Assembly: GCA_016647705.1 (NCBI GenBank)
Contig: CM028332.1
Location: forward strand, 28,401,300 to 28,465,299
DNA: 64,000 nt
Direction of reading: 5' to 3'
Origin: Eucommia ulmoides
Lineage: Eukaryota; Streptophyta; Magnoliopsida; Garryales; Eucommiaceae
Numbering within the stretch: the stretch's first letter is position 1; every line of letters starts with the position of its first letter. The notes below the pieces were generated by a model that saw only the letters and a list, made by a program, of their open reading frames with translations, was not told the DNA's origin and searched no databases. Positions 35,381 through 47,299 of the stretch are shown here, piece after piece. The translations under genes and the position numbers were made by a program.

Positions 35381-37392
35381 AAGCATATTGTATGCGGATA
35401 TAGCAAGAGATACATGGGTAGACCTATTGAAGAGTTACTCTCAATCTAATGCTCCACTCATCTACCAGTTGAAGTAAGCTATATCAGACTGCAAATAAGA
35501 AGGTATGTATGGCTCTACTTATTACACAAAGCTTAAATCACTTTTGAACGAACTTGGCTCTCTTATAACAATTATGAAGTGTACTTATGGCAATAGAAAA
35601 TTGCTCTTTGAACAACATGAGCAAGACAGGGCTATGGAATTTCTTCAGGGTCTACACAAAAAATATGGATCTCTTCACAGCCAGATTCTACTCATGGACC
35701 CATTTCCATCTTTGACAAGGCTTTATTGTCTTGTTTGCCAAGAAGAAAAGCAACAAGAGATTCGTGTGTTGTCATCTCCTATGCCTGATGCTGCTGCCCT
35801 TGTCGCTCGCCTTAGAAGTTCTCCAAGCCAAGAAACAAAAAAGAGTAAAGATGCGTTGCACTCATTGTGGTCAGACGAACCATACTATTGATCGATGTTT
35901 CGCGCTAAATGGGTTTTTCCCAAAGAAATCTGATATGAAAGGCCCCAAGCCAAAAGGCTCACCTATACCTCTGATTTCTCATGAACAGTACAAACTACTG
36001 CTAGCCATGATGTCCTCAGGTAGCTACACTCATCCTGAGAAGCTACAAGGTATCACACTTGCCCTTCATACTTTTCCCGCTTCTATTTGGATCATTAATT
36101 CTGGTGCCACTAACCATATGTGTTTTACATTATCTTCATTTTCCTAGTGTTCAAACCCTTTATCTGTTGGCCTCCCTGATGGAACACAAGCACTTGTCAC
36201 CCACGTTGGAACAATTCGATTATCTCCCAACCTTTATCTCCAAAATGTCTTTTATGTTCCATCATTTAAGTTCAATCTCTTATTGGTTAGTCAACTTACA
36301 AAGTCATACTAATGTTCATTAACATTATTTTTTTACCATTGTGTATTTCAGGACCAATCAACGAAGAAGGTGATTGGATGGGGGAGTGTTTATGAAGGAT
36401 TGTACTATTTTCAAACAACCAAAGCATTGTCAAGAGCTACATCATCTTCCTTTGATCTTTGGCACAGACAACTTGGTCACATTCCTTTTCGCAACTTGCA
36501 TCATTTGGTTAAAGATGTTTCAATTATTTATAGTTCCACAATTAAATTGTGTACAGTTTATCCCTTAGCCAAGCAAACTCGGTTACCTTTTCCTCAAAGT
36601 TCCATTACTACTGTTAGGCCATTTTCCCTAATCCATTGTGATATATGGGGTCCTTTTTCTCAGCCTTCTATGAATGGATCTAAGTATTTTTTAACCATTG
36701 TTAATGATTTTACTCGATGTACATCGATTTATTTAATGCATGTCAAATCGAAAACTCAACTATTATTGAAGTCCTTTATTACTATGGTACATACACAATT
36801 TCAGTCTCGTATTCACCATATAGAGTCTAGTAATGGGGCTGTTCTTTTTCCCTCCGTCCAACAAGTTCGCTTTGATAATGGAACTGAATTTTTGTCCAAG
36901 ACCATGCAATTATTTTTTGGAGAACACGGTATCATCAATCAATGTAGTTGCGTTGATACACCACAACAGAATGGAGTTGTCGAGAAAAACATCGCCACCT
37001 TCTTGAAATGGCTTATGCTCTTCGATTCCAAGCCAGTTTACCATTAAAATTTTGGGATGAATGCGTTCTTACAGCTACGTATCTCATCAATAAGATGCCA
37101 ACTCTTATTCTCTCTATAAAGTCACCCAATGAGGTGTTGTTGGGCACTAAACCTGATTACTTGGCCTTTAGAGTCTTTGGTTGCCTATGTTTTGCTAATA
37201 ACACCAATATTCGTCATAAATTTGACCAACAAGCTAAGCCCGGTATCTTCATTAGATACCCGTATGCTCAAAAAGATTATCGAATTTATGACTTGTCCTC
37301 CAAGACCTTTTTACACCTTTTGGAGTGTCACCTTTCATGAACAAATCTTCCATTTTTGAGATGTCAGCTCCACATTCTCACTCACTCACAGT
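35381..37392 (+). pseudogene. Outer copia: rest of gag, zinc knuckle, protease-like and integrase region (fossil)
   Basis: Plus-strand remnants. 35505-35891 is gag (YTKLKSLLNELGS, QDRAMEFLQGLHKKYGSLHS). The zinc knuckle CTHCGQTNHTIDRC lies at about 35854-35895. A protease-like phrase (IWIINSGATNHMC) is near 36085-36125. The GAG-pre-integrase HRQLGHIPFRNLHHL lies near 36460-36510. The integrase core at 36630-37040 has HCDIWGPFSQPS, VRFDNGTEF and TPQQNGVVEK. 37080-37340 shows the C-terminal integrase phrase INKMPT and VFGCLCF. Broken. Confidence 0.88.
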
Positions 37393-37397
37393 GTTCC

Positions 37398-38740
37398 TGA
37401 TATGTGAATTTTATCTATTTATTTCCAAACCGAATTTGGTAGTTTTTAAGTATTTTTATTATGTTTTAAATTTATTTATTTATTTATTTTTGTTCAAAGC
37501 AGGGATTAGGACCAAAAACGGTCGAAAAATGAGCAAAACGGTAGAAAAACGATGAAGTGTTAAAGCAGTAGTTTCACCAATACAGCGGTCAAGCCCACCG
37601 CTGTCGCGGTAAAACAACAGAGAATTCAAAATGTTTCTAATCGCTCACCACTGAAGCGGTGAGATCCACCGCTGCAGTGGTAAAAGGGCAGAAAGCCTAT
37701 CGACATGCCCACCACTACAGCAGTGAAACCCACCACTGCAACGGTCAATGGCCAGCTGTTTTAGATATTTTCTAGATATTTTATTTTTGTTCCTGATCAG
37801 TTCCCACTTATCTTAGAACACTTTGGGAGTGTTTTTGAAAACTCTCAACCAACCAAAGAGGAGGAACACAATTGGAGAAGAGGAAACAAGATCAGAATGA
37901 TTTTTACGGACGCCACCTTCAAATAATGGTTATTATCCCTTGTTTCTCTCTTTATTCTTAACTCATTTTTGGTTGTTTGATCATGTATATATGGATTATT
38001 GTTGAATATATGGTTATGGACAAGTGCTAAACGTTGATTATCTATAGGATTGATGTAGTTTACTAACATACGTTGTTTGTTTGAATTTGTGTTTCGTTAA
38101 TAGTTGTTCTTGCCTATTCGATTGTGTTTACTGTTTTATTACAATCTTGATATACTTGTTATGATATTGTGGTTGATTTGAGAATACGGGATTTGACACA
38201 CAGGAGAAGTAACCCTGGATTCAGAATAGGGTTTAAACACAACGCGACGATCTAATGACCCAGAAGGGTATTAGAAAGTGTGTAATCCGTGAGGTTGGGG
38301 CGAGAATCATATGACCAAGTGTCGTATAGATGCTCGAGGGGGACTTTGGCATTGACGCGAAGTTTCATATTCATTCACTTTACACTCGGGAGAGATAGTG
38401 AGTGAGTTTTCAATACCTAGATTGTCGGATAGTTTGAATACCGTTAATGTAAACTAGATTGGATCAAACAAGTGTAAGTAAACGAAGTTAATCCCTATAT
38501 AATCTATTCTCATATAATATATTTAGTATTACAATTTAATTAATTATTAATTTAGTATATTATTTATAAAAACAAAAACCCAATTTTTATCGCTTAAATA
38601 AAGTTCGGTTATGATAATCGCGGCACTTAACAATAATTTAATCCAATCCTTATGAATACAACAACCATTCTCATTCACTATTCTATACAACTTGACCCGT
38701 ACACTTGCGGTGAAAGTAGTGACGTAATATTCCGCTACCA
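37398..38740. mobile_element. Probable solo LTR inside the outer copia
   Basis: A 1343-bp segment starting TGATATGTG and ending CGCTACCA, with perfect 5-bp target copies GTTCC at 37393-37397 and 38741-38745. Copia sequence stops and resumes at these points. No coding domain, and no second LTR, is seen inside, so a solo LTR left by LTR-LTR recombination is the simplest reading. A block at 37562-37760 has repeated arms of the type AGCGGT/ACCGCT. The family is not identified. Confidence 0.8.
37562..37760. repeat. Repeat block with inverted GCGGT/ACCGC arms
   Basis: Three diverged units of about 60-68 bp, each running ACCACTGAAGCGGTGAGATC-like sequence followed by CCACCGCTGCAGTGGT-like sequence. 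Each unit could fold into a hairpin. It lies within the solo LTR at 37398-38740 and is probably part of its U3 or leader. Confidence 0.7.
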
Positions 38741-38745
38741 GTTCC

Positions 38746-40690
38746 CAATCCGGTTATTCTCTTAGCTTACCCGAAAAGTCCTGATCTTGATTTTCTCCCA
38801 TCCCTTCTGTTGTCGGATGCCTCCTATTCTACACCTGAGATTCCAGACCCTCCAATGGCTTATAGTTCATCGACAGAGACACAGTCACCTGTTGATCTAT
38901 CTACTTCTTCTACACTGAGTTCGGTACTTCCGTTACCCACTCCTCTCCTTGATGTCGCCAATGATCATCCACAATGATCACATCGCGCTCCTCCATATCT
39001 AGATGACTACCATTGTTCTGTAGCCTTTCATGAACTTTCCTCGTCTGAATCATCTTCTGAGCTAAAAGGTACTCCCTATCCATTACACAACTATATGTCT
39101 TTTCAAAATTATTCTTTTACACACAGGTCTTTTCTTTCATCTGTTTGTTCCATAGATGAACCCAAACATTTCTCTCAAGCAAACAAACTACCTCAATGGC
39201 GCATATCCATGGAAAAAGAGATTGAAGTTCTAAAGTGAAACAATACCTGGACCCTTGTCACTCTTCCACTGCATAAGAAACCTGTCAGTTATAAGTGGGT
39301 GTATGAAATCAAGTACAGGTCTGATGGGTTTATTAAGCATTACAAGGCCCGTTTAGTGGCAAAAGAATTCACACAATTTAAGGGACTTGATTATCATGAT
39401 ATTTTTGCTTCTATTGCCAAATTAGTAATAGTTTGTGCTCTTCTTTCAAGAACAGCTATTCAAAAGTGGTCTCTTCATCAGCTTGATGTAAATAATGCTT
39501 TCCTACAAGGGGATTTGAATGAGGAAGTCTATATGAGTCTTCTGCCCAAGTTTGCTCGTCAAGGGGAGACCAGAGTATGTAAGTTGAACAAATCCATTTA
39601 TAGTCTCAAACAGGTTAGTCAACAATGGTTTTCCAAGTTTTCTTCCACTCTACCTGAAGTTGGTTTCTCTCAGTCCAAGTGTGACTATTCGATGTTCTTC
39701 TATCATATAGCTACTCATTCTACCTATGTTCTAGTTTATGTTGATCATATTGTTATCACTGGAAACGATAATGTTGCGATTCTCCATCTTAAACAATTTC
39801 TTGAAAAGAAATTCTTTATCAAAGATTTGGGGAGGCTCAAGTTCTTTTTGGGCATCGAAATGACAAGCTTGCCAAGGGCATTTTCCTCTCTCAACACAAA
39901 TATACCCTTGATATACTCAAGGACACTGGTCTTATTGGCGGTCGCATATATGATTTTTCCATGGAACAAAAACTTCAGTTATCTGACAAAGATGGTACTT
40001 CACTTCTAAATCCAACAGTTTACTGTCAGTTAGTTGGGCGTCTTATTTATCTTACAGTCACTCCTCCAGATATCAACTACTCTGTCAATATCTTAAGCCA
40101 ATTCATGCATTCTCCTCACACAGTTCATTTGTATGCCGCTCATCGTGTTGTTCATTACTTGAAGGGCTCTATTAACAAGGTCATTTTCCTTTCTACTATT
40201 GCTGACCTTCAGCTCCGTGGTTATTATGACTCAGATTGGGCTGGTTGCCCTCAGACTCATTGCTCCACGACAGGTTACTGCACTTTTTGGGTTGTAATCT
40301 TCTATCTTGGAAGACTAAGAAATAACCAATTGTTTCACGTTTTTTGGTTGAGGTAGAGTATCGGGCCATGGCTTCTTTAGCTTGTGAATTACAATGGCTC
40401 AAATCTTTGCTGGCTCAAATTGGCATTGATCATCCTTCTCCTATCACGCTGTTTTGTGATAACCAGGCTGCACTTCACATTGCCAACAACCCAGTTTTTC
40501 ATGAATGAACAAAGCATATCGAGCTTCACTACCATTTTGTTCGCGAAAAGATTCAGGTTGGCTTCCTTGCTCCTCAGCATCTTCCTTCTTTTTCTCAATT
40601 GGCAGACTTACTTACAAAACCATTGGGTCGTGATCACTTCCACGAGCTTATTTCCAAGATGGGTGTTCTCTCTGTTCACTCTCCATCTTG
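38746..40690 (+). pseudogene. Outer copia: reverse transcriptase and RNase H region (fossil)
   Basis: Plus-strand remnants. 39299-40009 holds RT (KYRSDGFIKHYKARLVAKEF, LHQLDVNNAFLQGDLNEEVY, KSIYSLKQ, YVLVYVDHIVITGND). 39961-40690 holds the RT end and RNase H (YCQLVGRLIYLTVTPPDINY, then YYDSDWAGCPQT). The region before 39299 is a serine- and proline-rich linker typical between copia integrase and RT. It ends at the polypurine tract. Broken. Confidence 0.9.
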
Positions 40691-40695
40691 AGGGG

Positions 40696-40960
40696 GAGTA
40701 TTAACGTTATCAGAATGTTCACCCACCGAACTCACCTCACCTACTGAGTTTACCCATTTTTTTACCAACCCAATTCACCTACCAATTTCCATAACATCAT
40801 TTACTTATTTAATTTATTATTTAAGTTGTTTCCTTATTGTATTTTTCGTAGTTGTACTTGCCTAATGCGTACATTTTAAACGTGTTTATATACGCATGAT
40901 TATATTGAATACAATCATAAGAAATTCTTTGCTCATCTCTTACCTTCAATTTTCTTACCC
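40696..40960 (+). repeat. Probable 3' LTR of the outer copia
   Basis: It follows the polypurine tract GAGGGGGAGT (about 40691-40700) after the RNase H remnant. About 260 bp includes a TATATACG-like box near 40887-40894 and CATAAGAAATTC before the presumed end. The exact borders are not fixed because no partner LTR was found on the left. Confidence 0.6.
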
Positions 40961-42724
40961 GGGGTGAAATACACACGTGGTGCTGGGGATAAGGAATTAT
41001 CATCTTTATCGAGCTCGAGAAGGTATATTTGCTCCAAGCCTCCAACAACTCCGTCTCAGTCAGTCACTGTGAATTGGATGTCCCAGATCGGGCTTGTGAC
41101 TGGGACGTTAAGTGAAGCAGCTCGGGCACAGCGTTGGTAATGATGGTGTCTTAGATAAGCTTGGACAGAGAAACAACCTCAAGTATTGTCGTCGTCATCA
41201 CGTTGCCATACCTAGGCTCTATCACCGGATCATGGGAGGAGTTCGCCCCCTACTCTCATCTGGACAGCCAACTACACGGATCACCGTAGCACGACTCGAT
41301 TGAACCACACTGCTAGAGGCATACAAGCTGTCTATCGGAGATGGAGGTTATTCTCTTCCGAGCCAAGCGGTACTCTACTCGAAAAGGCGGAGGAGCATAA
41401 GGAGTTTGATCAGAGGAATTGGACTCCATGCTCGGGGATGGAACCTAAAGAAGAGGAACCAAAGAAAGAAAATGAGGAAATCATCATCATGAAAATGAAA
41501 GACAAAGGAAGAAAAAAGGTATCATTTGCCAAAGAGGGAAATTACTCTAAAAAACTCGCAAGTAACAAATAAATATGGAAAATACACTATTTATAGAAGG
41601 TGAGGCGGGTAGCCCAAACGTAACAGATCCAACAACTCCAAAATGCCTCGATCCTAGAACCTGTTAGTGCAGAGAGGACACATGTCAACCATCAAATGGT
41701 TCAATGATAGACTTCTTGTGAAAGCCAAACGAAAGGTCATTCAGGGGTCTCCAACCAGAAATCCTGAGCATCACCCGTTCCTTATCGACGCTCAAGAGTG
41801 GGAAACAACTGATGTAGGGTATTATGGTTAGATGTCACCACTCACTTAGAACGTCACATGTGGAAGAGTTGACACCTTAGAAAGGTGCCTCATGAGAGAA
41901 GTATGGAGAATTAGGCGATCTCTGTCCTCCGCACACCCTCTAGTAGATAAATGCCAAAGAGGTAGACCCTTGGAGCCCTCAACTGAGCTTCGTTCTCCGA
42001 ACACCTTTTAGTTGGTAAATACCAAATGGGTAGACCCTTGGAGCCCTCAGCTGAGCTCCATTCTCCAAACAACCTCTAGTCGGTAATCTCAAAAGGGGTA
42101 GACCCTTGGAGCTTTCAATTAAGCTTCATTCTCCGAACAACCTCTGGTCAGTAATCTCCAAAGATATAGACCCTTGAAGCCTTTAGCCGAGCTTCGTTCT
42201 CCGAGCACCCTCTACTTGGTAATTGCCAAAGGGATAGACCATTGGATTCTTCAGTCGAGCTCCATCCTTCGTTCACCCTCTACTCTGTAATCATCAAAAG
42301 GGAGACCCTTCGCCTATAGTCAGAGCAGGGTTCTCCATACAATCCTTGCTCGACCCAGCGTCCTTGAAGACATTTGAAGGCCAAGTTCGAGCTCGGGGGG
42401 TCCAAACCCAATTCTTTGAGCACCCTCTACTCAAATTCCCTACTTGGTAAGCCTTTCTCGACACCTATTTGACCTCCGACCCGAACAAAGAATTTTGTCT
42501 CGGGATCAATATCGAGAGTAGAATGGCTCATCTCAACATTGTTGTTGTCATGGACCAGGTTCGTTCTCTTAAATTGTGTTAGGCCGATCCATGAACTGTC
42601 CTTGATGGGCTTGAAGGCCAAACCCAGATTCTTAATGTCCTCACGCGCCCGCTCATTGACCACACAATTAAGGTAATTAACTGAGCTTAGACCCCTAATC
42701 TTGCGGTACTAATTGAGCTCTTTA

Positions 42725-42765
<41 letters not shown>

Positions 42766-43580
42766 CATTTAATGCCTCAGATAGTGCTCATGATTTGATT
42801 TGAAGCACTCTATAGCCTTCTCCCCAGAGCTTTTACTGTCACGCCGGAGAGATTTTACTGGGCACAATCCCGGTGAATTTTTTTGCAGGCACCAGCTCGG
42901 AATCTCTGCTCGGACTGTACGAAAGTAACTTTGGACCTCGAAGCAACAAAAGTTTACCGATCTCCGACCTCAACCTCTAGAACACATCATCTCTATCTTA
43001 GCAGAAAAAATTCGCGTGTATTCTGATCGGTCCAACTTTAGCTTAGACACGAACGAATATATAAACTCTATATATGAATAATTGAACCGTTTACCCAATG
43101 TACTATCAGCTGTACTTGCTTATCATTTAAAAAAATTAATTAACTCGTAAGCTTGAAAGAAATTTGATTGTTATTATTTATTTAAAAAACAACATATAGA
43201 TATATAATAAAATGAAGTTTATATTTTATTTATATTTAGCATCCACAACTATGGGGATAGTGACAGCACCATGGCAATTTTTCTTTTTCACCTAAAAAAA
43301 ATAAAAAATATTCTAGAAAAAACATAAGCATAATTTAATAAGAAACATATTTTTTTTTAATTTAGGAAGCAATTCCAAGTTGTGAGGACAGTATTTATTG
43401 AAATAATATAATGAGCAACTAGTTGCCCTACCAACGAACATGTTACTTGATTGATTTTGTGTCTATTAAAAAAATAATAATTGAATAAATCAAATATAGA
43501 AAGTTCGACCTATGATATGATGTGGATATATAAAAATAATCAAATTGATTATGTAAGCACTTTCTTGGCAGCTCTTGAGG
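40961..43580. other. Unclassified repetitive DNA
   Basis: About 2.6 kb, GC-richer from 40961 to 43020 than around it and then AT-rich. No protein family is recognised in either strand. Motifs such as GCTCGG/CCGAGC recur. A 68-bp minisatellite at 41928-42330 and a (TA)n run at 42727-42761 followed by GGGCATTTAATGCC suggest a decayed LTR, but I could not find paired ends or a target duplication. Confidence 0.5.
41928..42330. repeat. 68-bp minisatellite, about six units
   Basis: Consecutive units of about 68 bp run TTCTCCGAACAACCTCTAGT, then GGTAATCTCCAAAGGG, then TAGACCCTTGGAGCC, then TCAACTGAGCTTC. Two neighbouring units measure exactly 68 bases. Copies differ at 10-25 percent of sites, and the last is shortened. 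It is not coding in any consistent frame. Confidence 0.85.
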
Positions 43581-43590
43581 TCCAAAGAAT

Positions 43591-44893
43591 GGGGAAATAC
43601 CATTTACACCCCCTAAACTATTGACCATGACCACAGGAATCCCCTCAACTATTAAAACTACATGGGACACCCTTGAATTATTTGGTCAAAGGACAATTAG
43701 ACCCCCAGTTCATTTTGTATGCCGAAAATACCCATTGAAAGTCAACTCATTTTATTTTTTTTTACTAAATTAATCCTATTATCTGTAACTAAATATTGAA
43801 TTACCCTTGTTTTTATGTTTTAAATGTGTTGGTTCAAGATAAAACCCAATAAAACTTTAAGGGTACATAATATAATTAAAGTATTTATTTTTTTAGGTCT
43901 TCAGCCATGTTCTTTTGTTCAAGCCCCAAATCTACCACACCACCGCACCACACCAACGCCGACGACGAACACCGAAATTGTGGAGCAGACCTTCGGTAGC
44001 CATGTCGTTCGTCACTTTGTCGACTTCTTTGAATTGTTCGAACTGTTTGATAGCACCTAGAAGGCTGTTGTATATGAAGAGGTTGGGTCTTTTTCCATCC
44101 ATCGTGTCTGTTTTGTTCTTCCTTGTTCTACTTTTGTGCTTCTTCTTCGTTCCATATCTTCTGCTTTTGTGCTTCTTCTTGGTCTCTTCTTCGTCGTGTT
44201 CGCCAAAATGGGGTTTGTCTTCAATAGTTGGTCGTTGCATTTGCCGAAATAGGGTTCGCCGACGGTAGTTGTTCGTCGTCTTCATTGCTTCGGTCGTCGC
44301 CTCTTCTTCGTCGTCAGTCGCCACGGGTTCGTCCTCTTTCGTTCGTCATCGATTTCAATTTCGAAATCGAATTAGGGTTCGAAATCGAAATCAATTTCGA
44401 TTATGACGGGATTTCGAAAGGTCGATTTCGTTTTCGAAATCAAAATGGAACGGCGAACGACGAACGGCGAACTGTTTCTTCGATCTGTTCTTCATTTTGT
44501 TGTTGGATTTATTCTGTTTCTAGTTCATTTTGTCCTTGATTTTGTTGTTGTTGTTGTTGGAACTGCTTCGTCATCTCTTCATCGTTGTTTGTCGTTGTTC
44601 ATCCCTTCTGTTTCTGTTTTGGCTTTTTTTTTTTTATTCAAAAATGGGATAAAAAATGGAACAAAAAAAAATATTATCCATTCAAAAGAAATTGTAAAGG
44701 AAAGGGATAAGGGCAATTTGGTCATTTGTTATCTTAGATTATTTTATTACTTTTTGGGTTTTGAATTAGTAAGGGCAAAATGGACAATTCTTTAAAAATA
44801 GCTCCGGCAAGGGGTCGCCGTGGTAATTTTGAAAGTTAAGGGGATGCATGTGGAATTTCACTATAGTTGAGGGGGTCAAGATGGAATTTCCCC
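43591..44893. mobile_element. MULE-like element, probably a Pack-MULE
   Basis: A 1303-bp element with perfect 10-bp target copies TCCAAAGAAT at 43581-43590 and 44894-44903. Its ends are inverted repeats: GGGGAAATACCATTT on the left and GGGGAAATTCCATCT as the complement of the right, with similarity over about 35 bp (both continue with ACCCCCT-AACTAT). A target copy of 9-10 bp fits Mutator-like elements. It carries no transposase, but a GC-richer interior includes a PPR-like segment (43974-44108, minus strand) and TTCGAAATCG-type repeats near 44350-44450. Confidence 0.8.
43974..44108 (-). pseudogene. Captured PPR-like gene fragment
   Basis: Within the MULE-like element a minus-strand open frame (43932-44324, 130 residues) contains at residues 73-117 the phrase RPNLFIYNSLLGAIKQFEQF followed by KEVDKVTNDMATEGLLHNF. 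Length, the PN-YNSLL start and the helix pair fit one pentatricopeptide repeat plus the start of the next. PPR proteins bind organellar RNA. Here only about one repeat is present, without neighbours, so it is a captured fragment rather than a working gene. The rest of the frame is Lys/Glu-rich and unrecognised. Confidence 0.5.
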
Positions 44894-45053
44894 TCCAAAG
44901 AATTCGGGTGAAGTAATCAAAGAGAGACGTAAGTCATTAGTTCATTGCTCTTTTGTCAAATCACCTTTTGTTAATATTTTACTTTAAAAAATACAAACAA
45001 AAAATATAAGTTATTTTTCAATGATTTATTTTGAATTTTAGACAACTTAAGCG

Positions 45054-45448
45054 CGGGTTTGGTTGTGTGGAAACCCGAAAATAGATGAAAAAATAAAATA
45101 AAAATTATTTTGTATAAATGAAAAATGGGCGAAAAAAAAAAACAGAAAGAAAAATACACAATTTTTTAATCAATTTTTCTTCATATAAATCTGAAAAAAA
45201 ATAAAAGAAATTGAGTGAGAATAAGTAAAATTACAATTATACATTTGATAATATAATTTTTAATTTATTTTTGTAATATATAAAGATAAAATAATAAATT
45301 ATATTAAAATAAATTATTTTTCTCCTTTTATTTTTCTTCCTAATCAAATAACAGTAAAGAAAATAAATTTTCTTCCACAATAGATAAAAATATTATCCTC
45401 ATTTTCCTTTTTATTTTTTTTTTCCATCCTTTCAACTAAACACACTGG
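45054..45448. mobile_element. MITE-like element, TIR GTTTGGTTG type
   Basis: Left end GGGTTTGGTTGTGTGG and right end complement CCAGTGTGTTTAGTTGAAAG form imperfect inverted ends of about 20 bp around an A/T-rich core with GAAAAATG/CATTTTTC blocks. The core resembles the copies at 47300-47935. The target duplication is not resolved. Confidence 0.5.
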
Positions 45449-46752
45449 AAGAATTATTTTTTTAAAAAAAAAAATTGAAGGTGAATATTAAACAAGCAAA
45501 AAAAAAATAAAAAAATGCATACTTTTGTATTTTGGTGTTCTGATAATTTTTTCTTAATCTAATTAACTTGATTTTTGAAACAACTAAGCACGATAAATTA
45601 TTTTATTTTTACTTTTTTTTAAAAGAAATATTCAAGAATAATTTAAATATTATTGTCCTATTCTCCACTTGCTAATTGTTGTGAGTTGTCACATCAAAAT
45701 TATTAGAAATGATTATCTGATATATAATATCTTATAGGACTATTACTAATACATTAAGTCAAGCACTTTGGGCCATATGAATTTAATTAAAAAGTTACTA
45801 GGTCAGTGGGTCACATAGGACATTATAAATGGTATTAAAGTAAATTCTGATATAAAAATAGCTTTGTCGTAGTATTGATAAAGTAGAAGAGACTCCAGGG
45901 AGGGGTAGAGACCAAGGGTAGATACCTTATGTCTGTTTATGGGTTTGTTAAGTGTTCGCTTATAGGTTGCTATTTACACATCAATCAAGGGGACAAGTTA
46001 GACCAATACAATCAGAACGTTACGTCTTTGAATGTGAGATATTGTGAAATCCCACTTTAGAAATATTTGAAATGACTGTCTAATCTATATAAAGTACATT
46101 GGTTTAAATATTTTGGACAGTGTGGACTCGATTATGTTACAACTATAAATTAGAATTAATTAGGGGTTAAATATGTACATTTTAGATATTATCCTCACAA
46201 GGGAACATATTGTCCATCAATAATGGCTTGGTCAAACCTTGTTATAAAGATTTATTTATATAGAATATTAATCACTTTGGATTGGACAAAAATGTCATAA
46301 AGTAGCAAAAAGATTCCAAGAATTTCATACAAAGTTTTAGTTTAACAAACGACTTTACCGAAAAGTACACTTTCAACCCTTAAACTTATAATTTTATCAC
46401 GTTACACCTTAAAAGTTTCAAATCAGTGACAACTATCCTCAATAAAAAAAAATTAAAAGAACAACATACAACACATTATGGTATAATATATGCATTTTTT
46501 GCGATGGTATTTTTATCTTATTCTCACCTATGTTCAAAAACAAATATTGAGCCAATTTTGAATAAAATAGAACTTTTGGGGTGAAATAGTTAATTAGTTT
46601 ACAATCAAAACTTTCTAAACCAATGTAGAAAACAGTGTTACTTGATTCGTATCGTTTGAATTGATTAATCTATTTTTTTATTATTATTAAATTATAATAC
46701 AAAAAGTAAATAAGAAAAAGGACAAACTGAGAAGGAAAAAAAAAAAGGACAA

Positions 46753-46895
46753 ACAGGTGAGCTGCGGAAACAAGTACGGTGGCCTTTCCAAGCACCCAAA
46801 GAACAAGGCGGGCCGGAAGGGGCGGCAGCTCGCCGGCGCTGGTCGTGGCGGGTGCGTCCCTCCGAGCGGCGAAACGGTGAGGGACCCACGTGAGT
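46753..46895. other. GC-rich island in AT-rich DNA
   Basis: About 140 bases of about 65 percent GC, running from GTGAGCTGCGGAAACAAGTA to GGGACCCACGTG. One plus-strand frame reads CGNKYGGLSKHPKNKAGRKG without a stop, but I do not recognise it, and the island starts and ends abruptly. It could be a captured exon, a promoter piece with a CACGTG box, or filler DNA at a repair site. Confidence 0.4.
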
Positions 46896-47299
46896 TGTTA
46901 TCAAAATTACATCAAACATTTTTTTTTTAAATTTAATTATTTAAATTAAAATTATTATCTGATTTTGGGTGTTGGGACCAGTTTGAAGCTGAACGTACGA
47001 TCCACATGCCTTTAGAAAAAAGAGGAAAAAGAACAGAGAGAGATGGGGGAGGGGGCTTGTGGCGGTCACGTATCCGGAGGAGGAAGAAGAAAGATATGAC
47101 AAATACAAACGAAAAAAAAGGGGTTTGAATGACTGATTTGACATTTCGGTGTTTTTGATATGTACAAATTTTTCTTCTTTATTTAAAAAATCAATCACCT
47201 CCACCTTTGACTAATTTTTTATAAAAATACATGAATATTCTTATCTTCTCTTCAAAAATATATATTTTTTATTCTTTTATTTTTTTAAAAATATATATT

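Larger units (their letters stand above)
8600..40960 (+). mobile_element. Outer Ty1/copia retrotransposon fossil, split by nested insertions
   Basis: The oldest layer of the nest. Its parts appear in copia order on the plus strand: start of gag at 8630-8937, rest of gag with a CX2CX4HX4C zinc knuckle from 35381 to about 35900, protease-like region near 36090, integrase region about 36370-37390, then reverse transcriptase and RNase H at 38746-40690, a GAGGGGGAGT polypurine tract at about 40691-40700, and a probable 3' LTR. Removing the two insertions leaves about 4.6 kb, normal for a copia. The 5' LTR was not recognised, so the left edge is approximate. The element is broken, with many breaks besides the insertions. 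Confidence 0.85.

Noticed and set aside
41112-41572. Plus-strand open frames of 63 and 90 residues
   Set aside because: Composition is repeat-like, no motif is recognisable, and the second frame runs into a Lys/Glu-rich low-complexity end.
45670-46130. A TRIM-type miniature retroelement
   Set aside because: Its two ends share only a loose motif, and no primer site, polypurine tract or target duplication could be confirmed.
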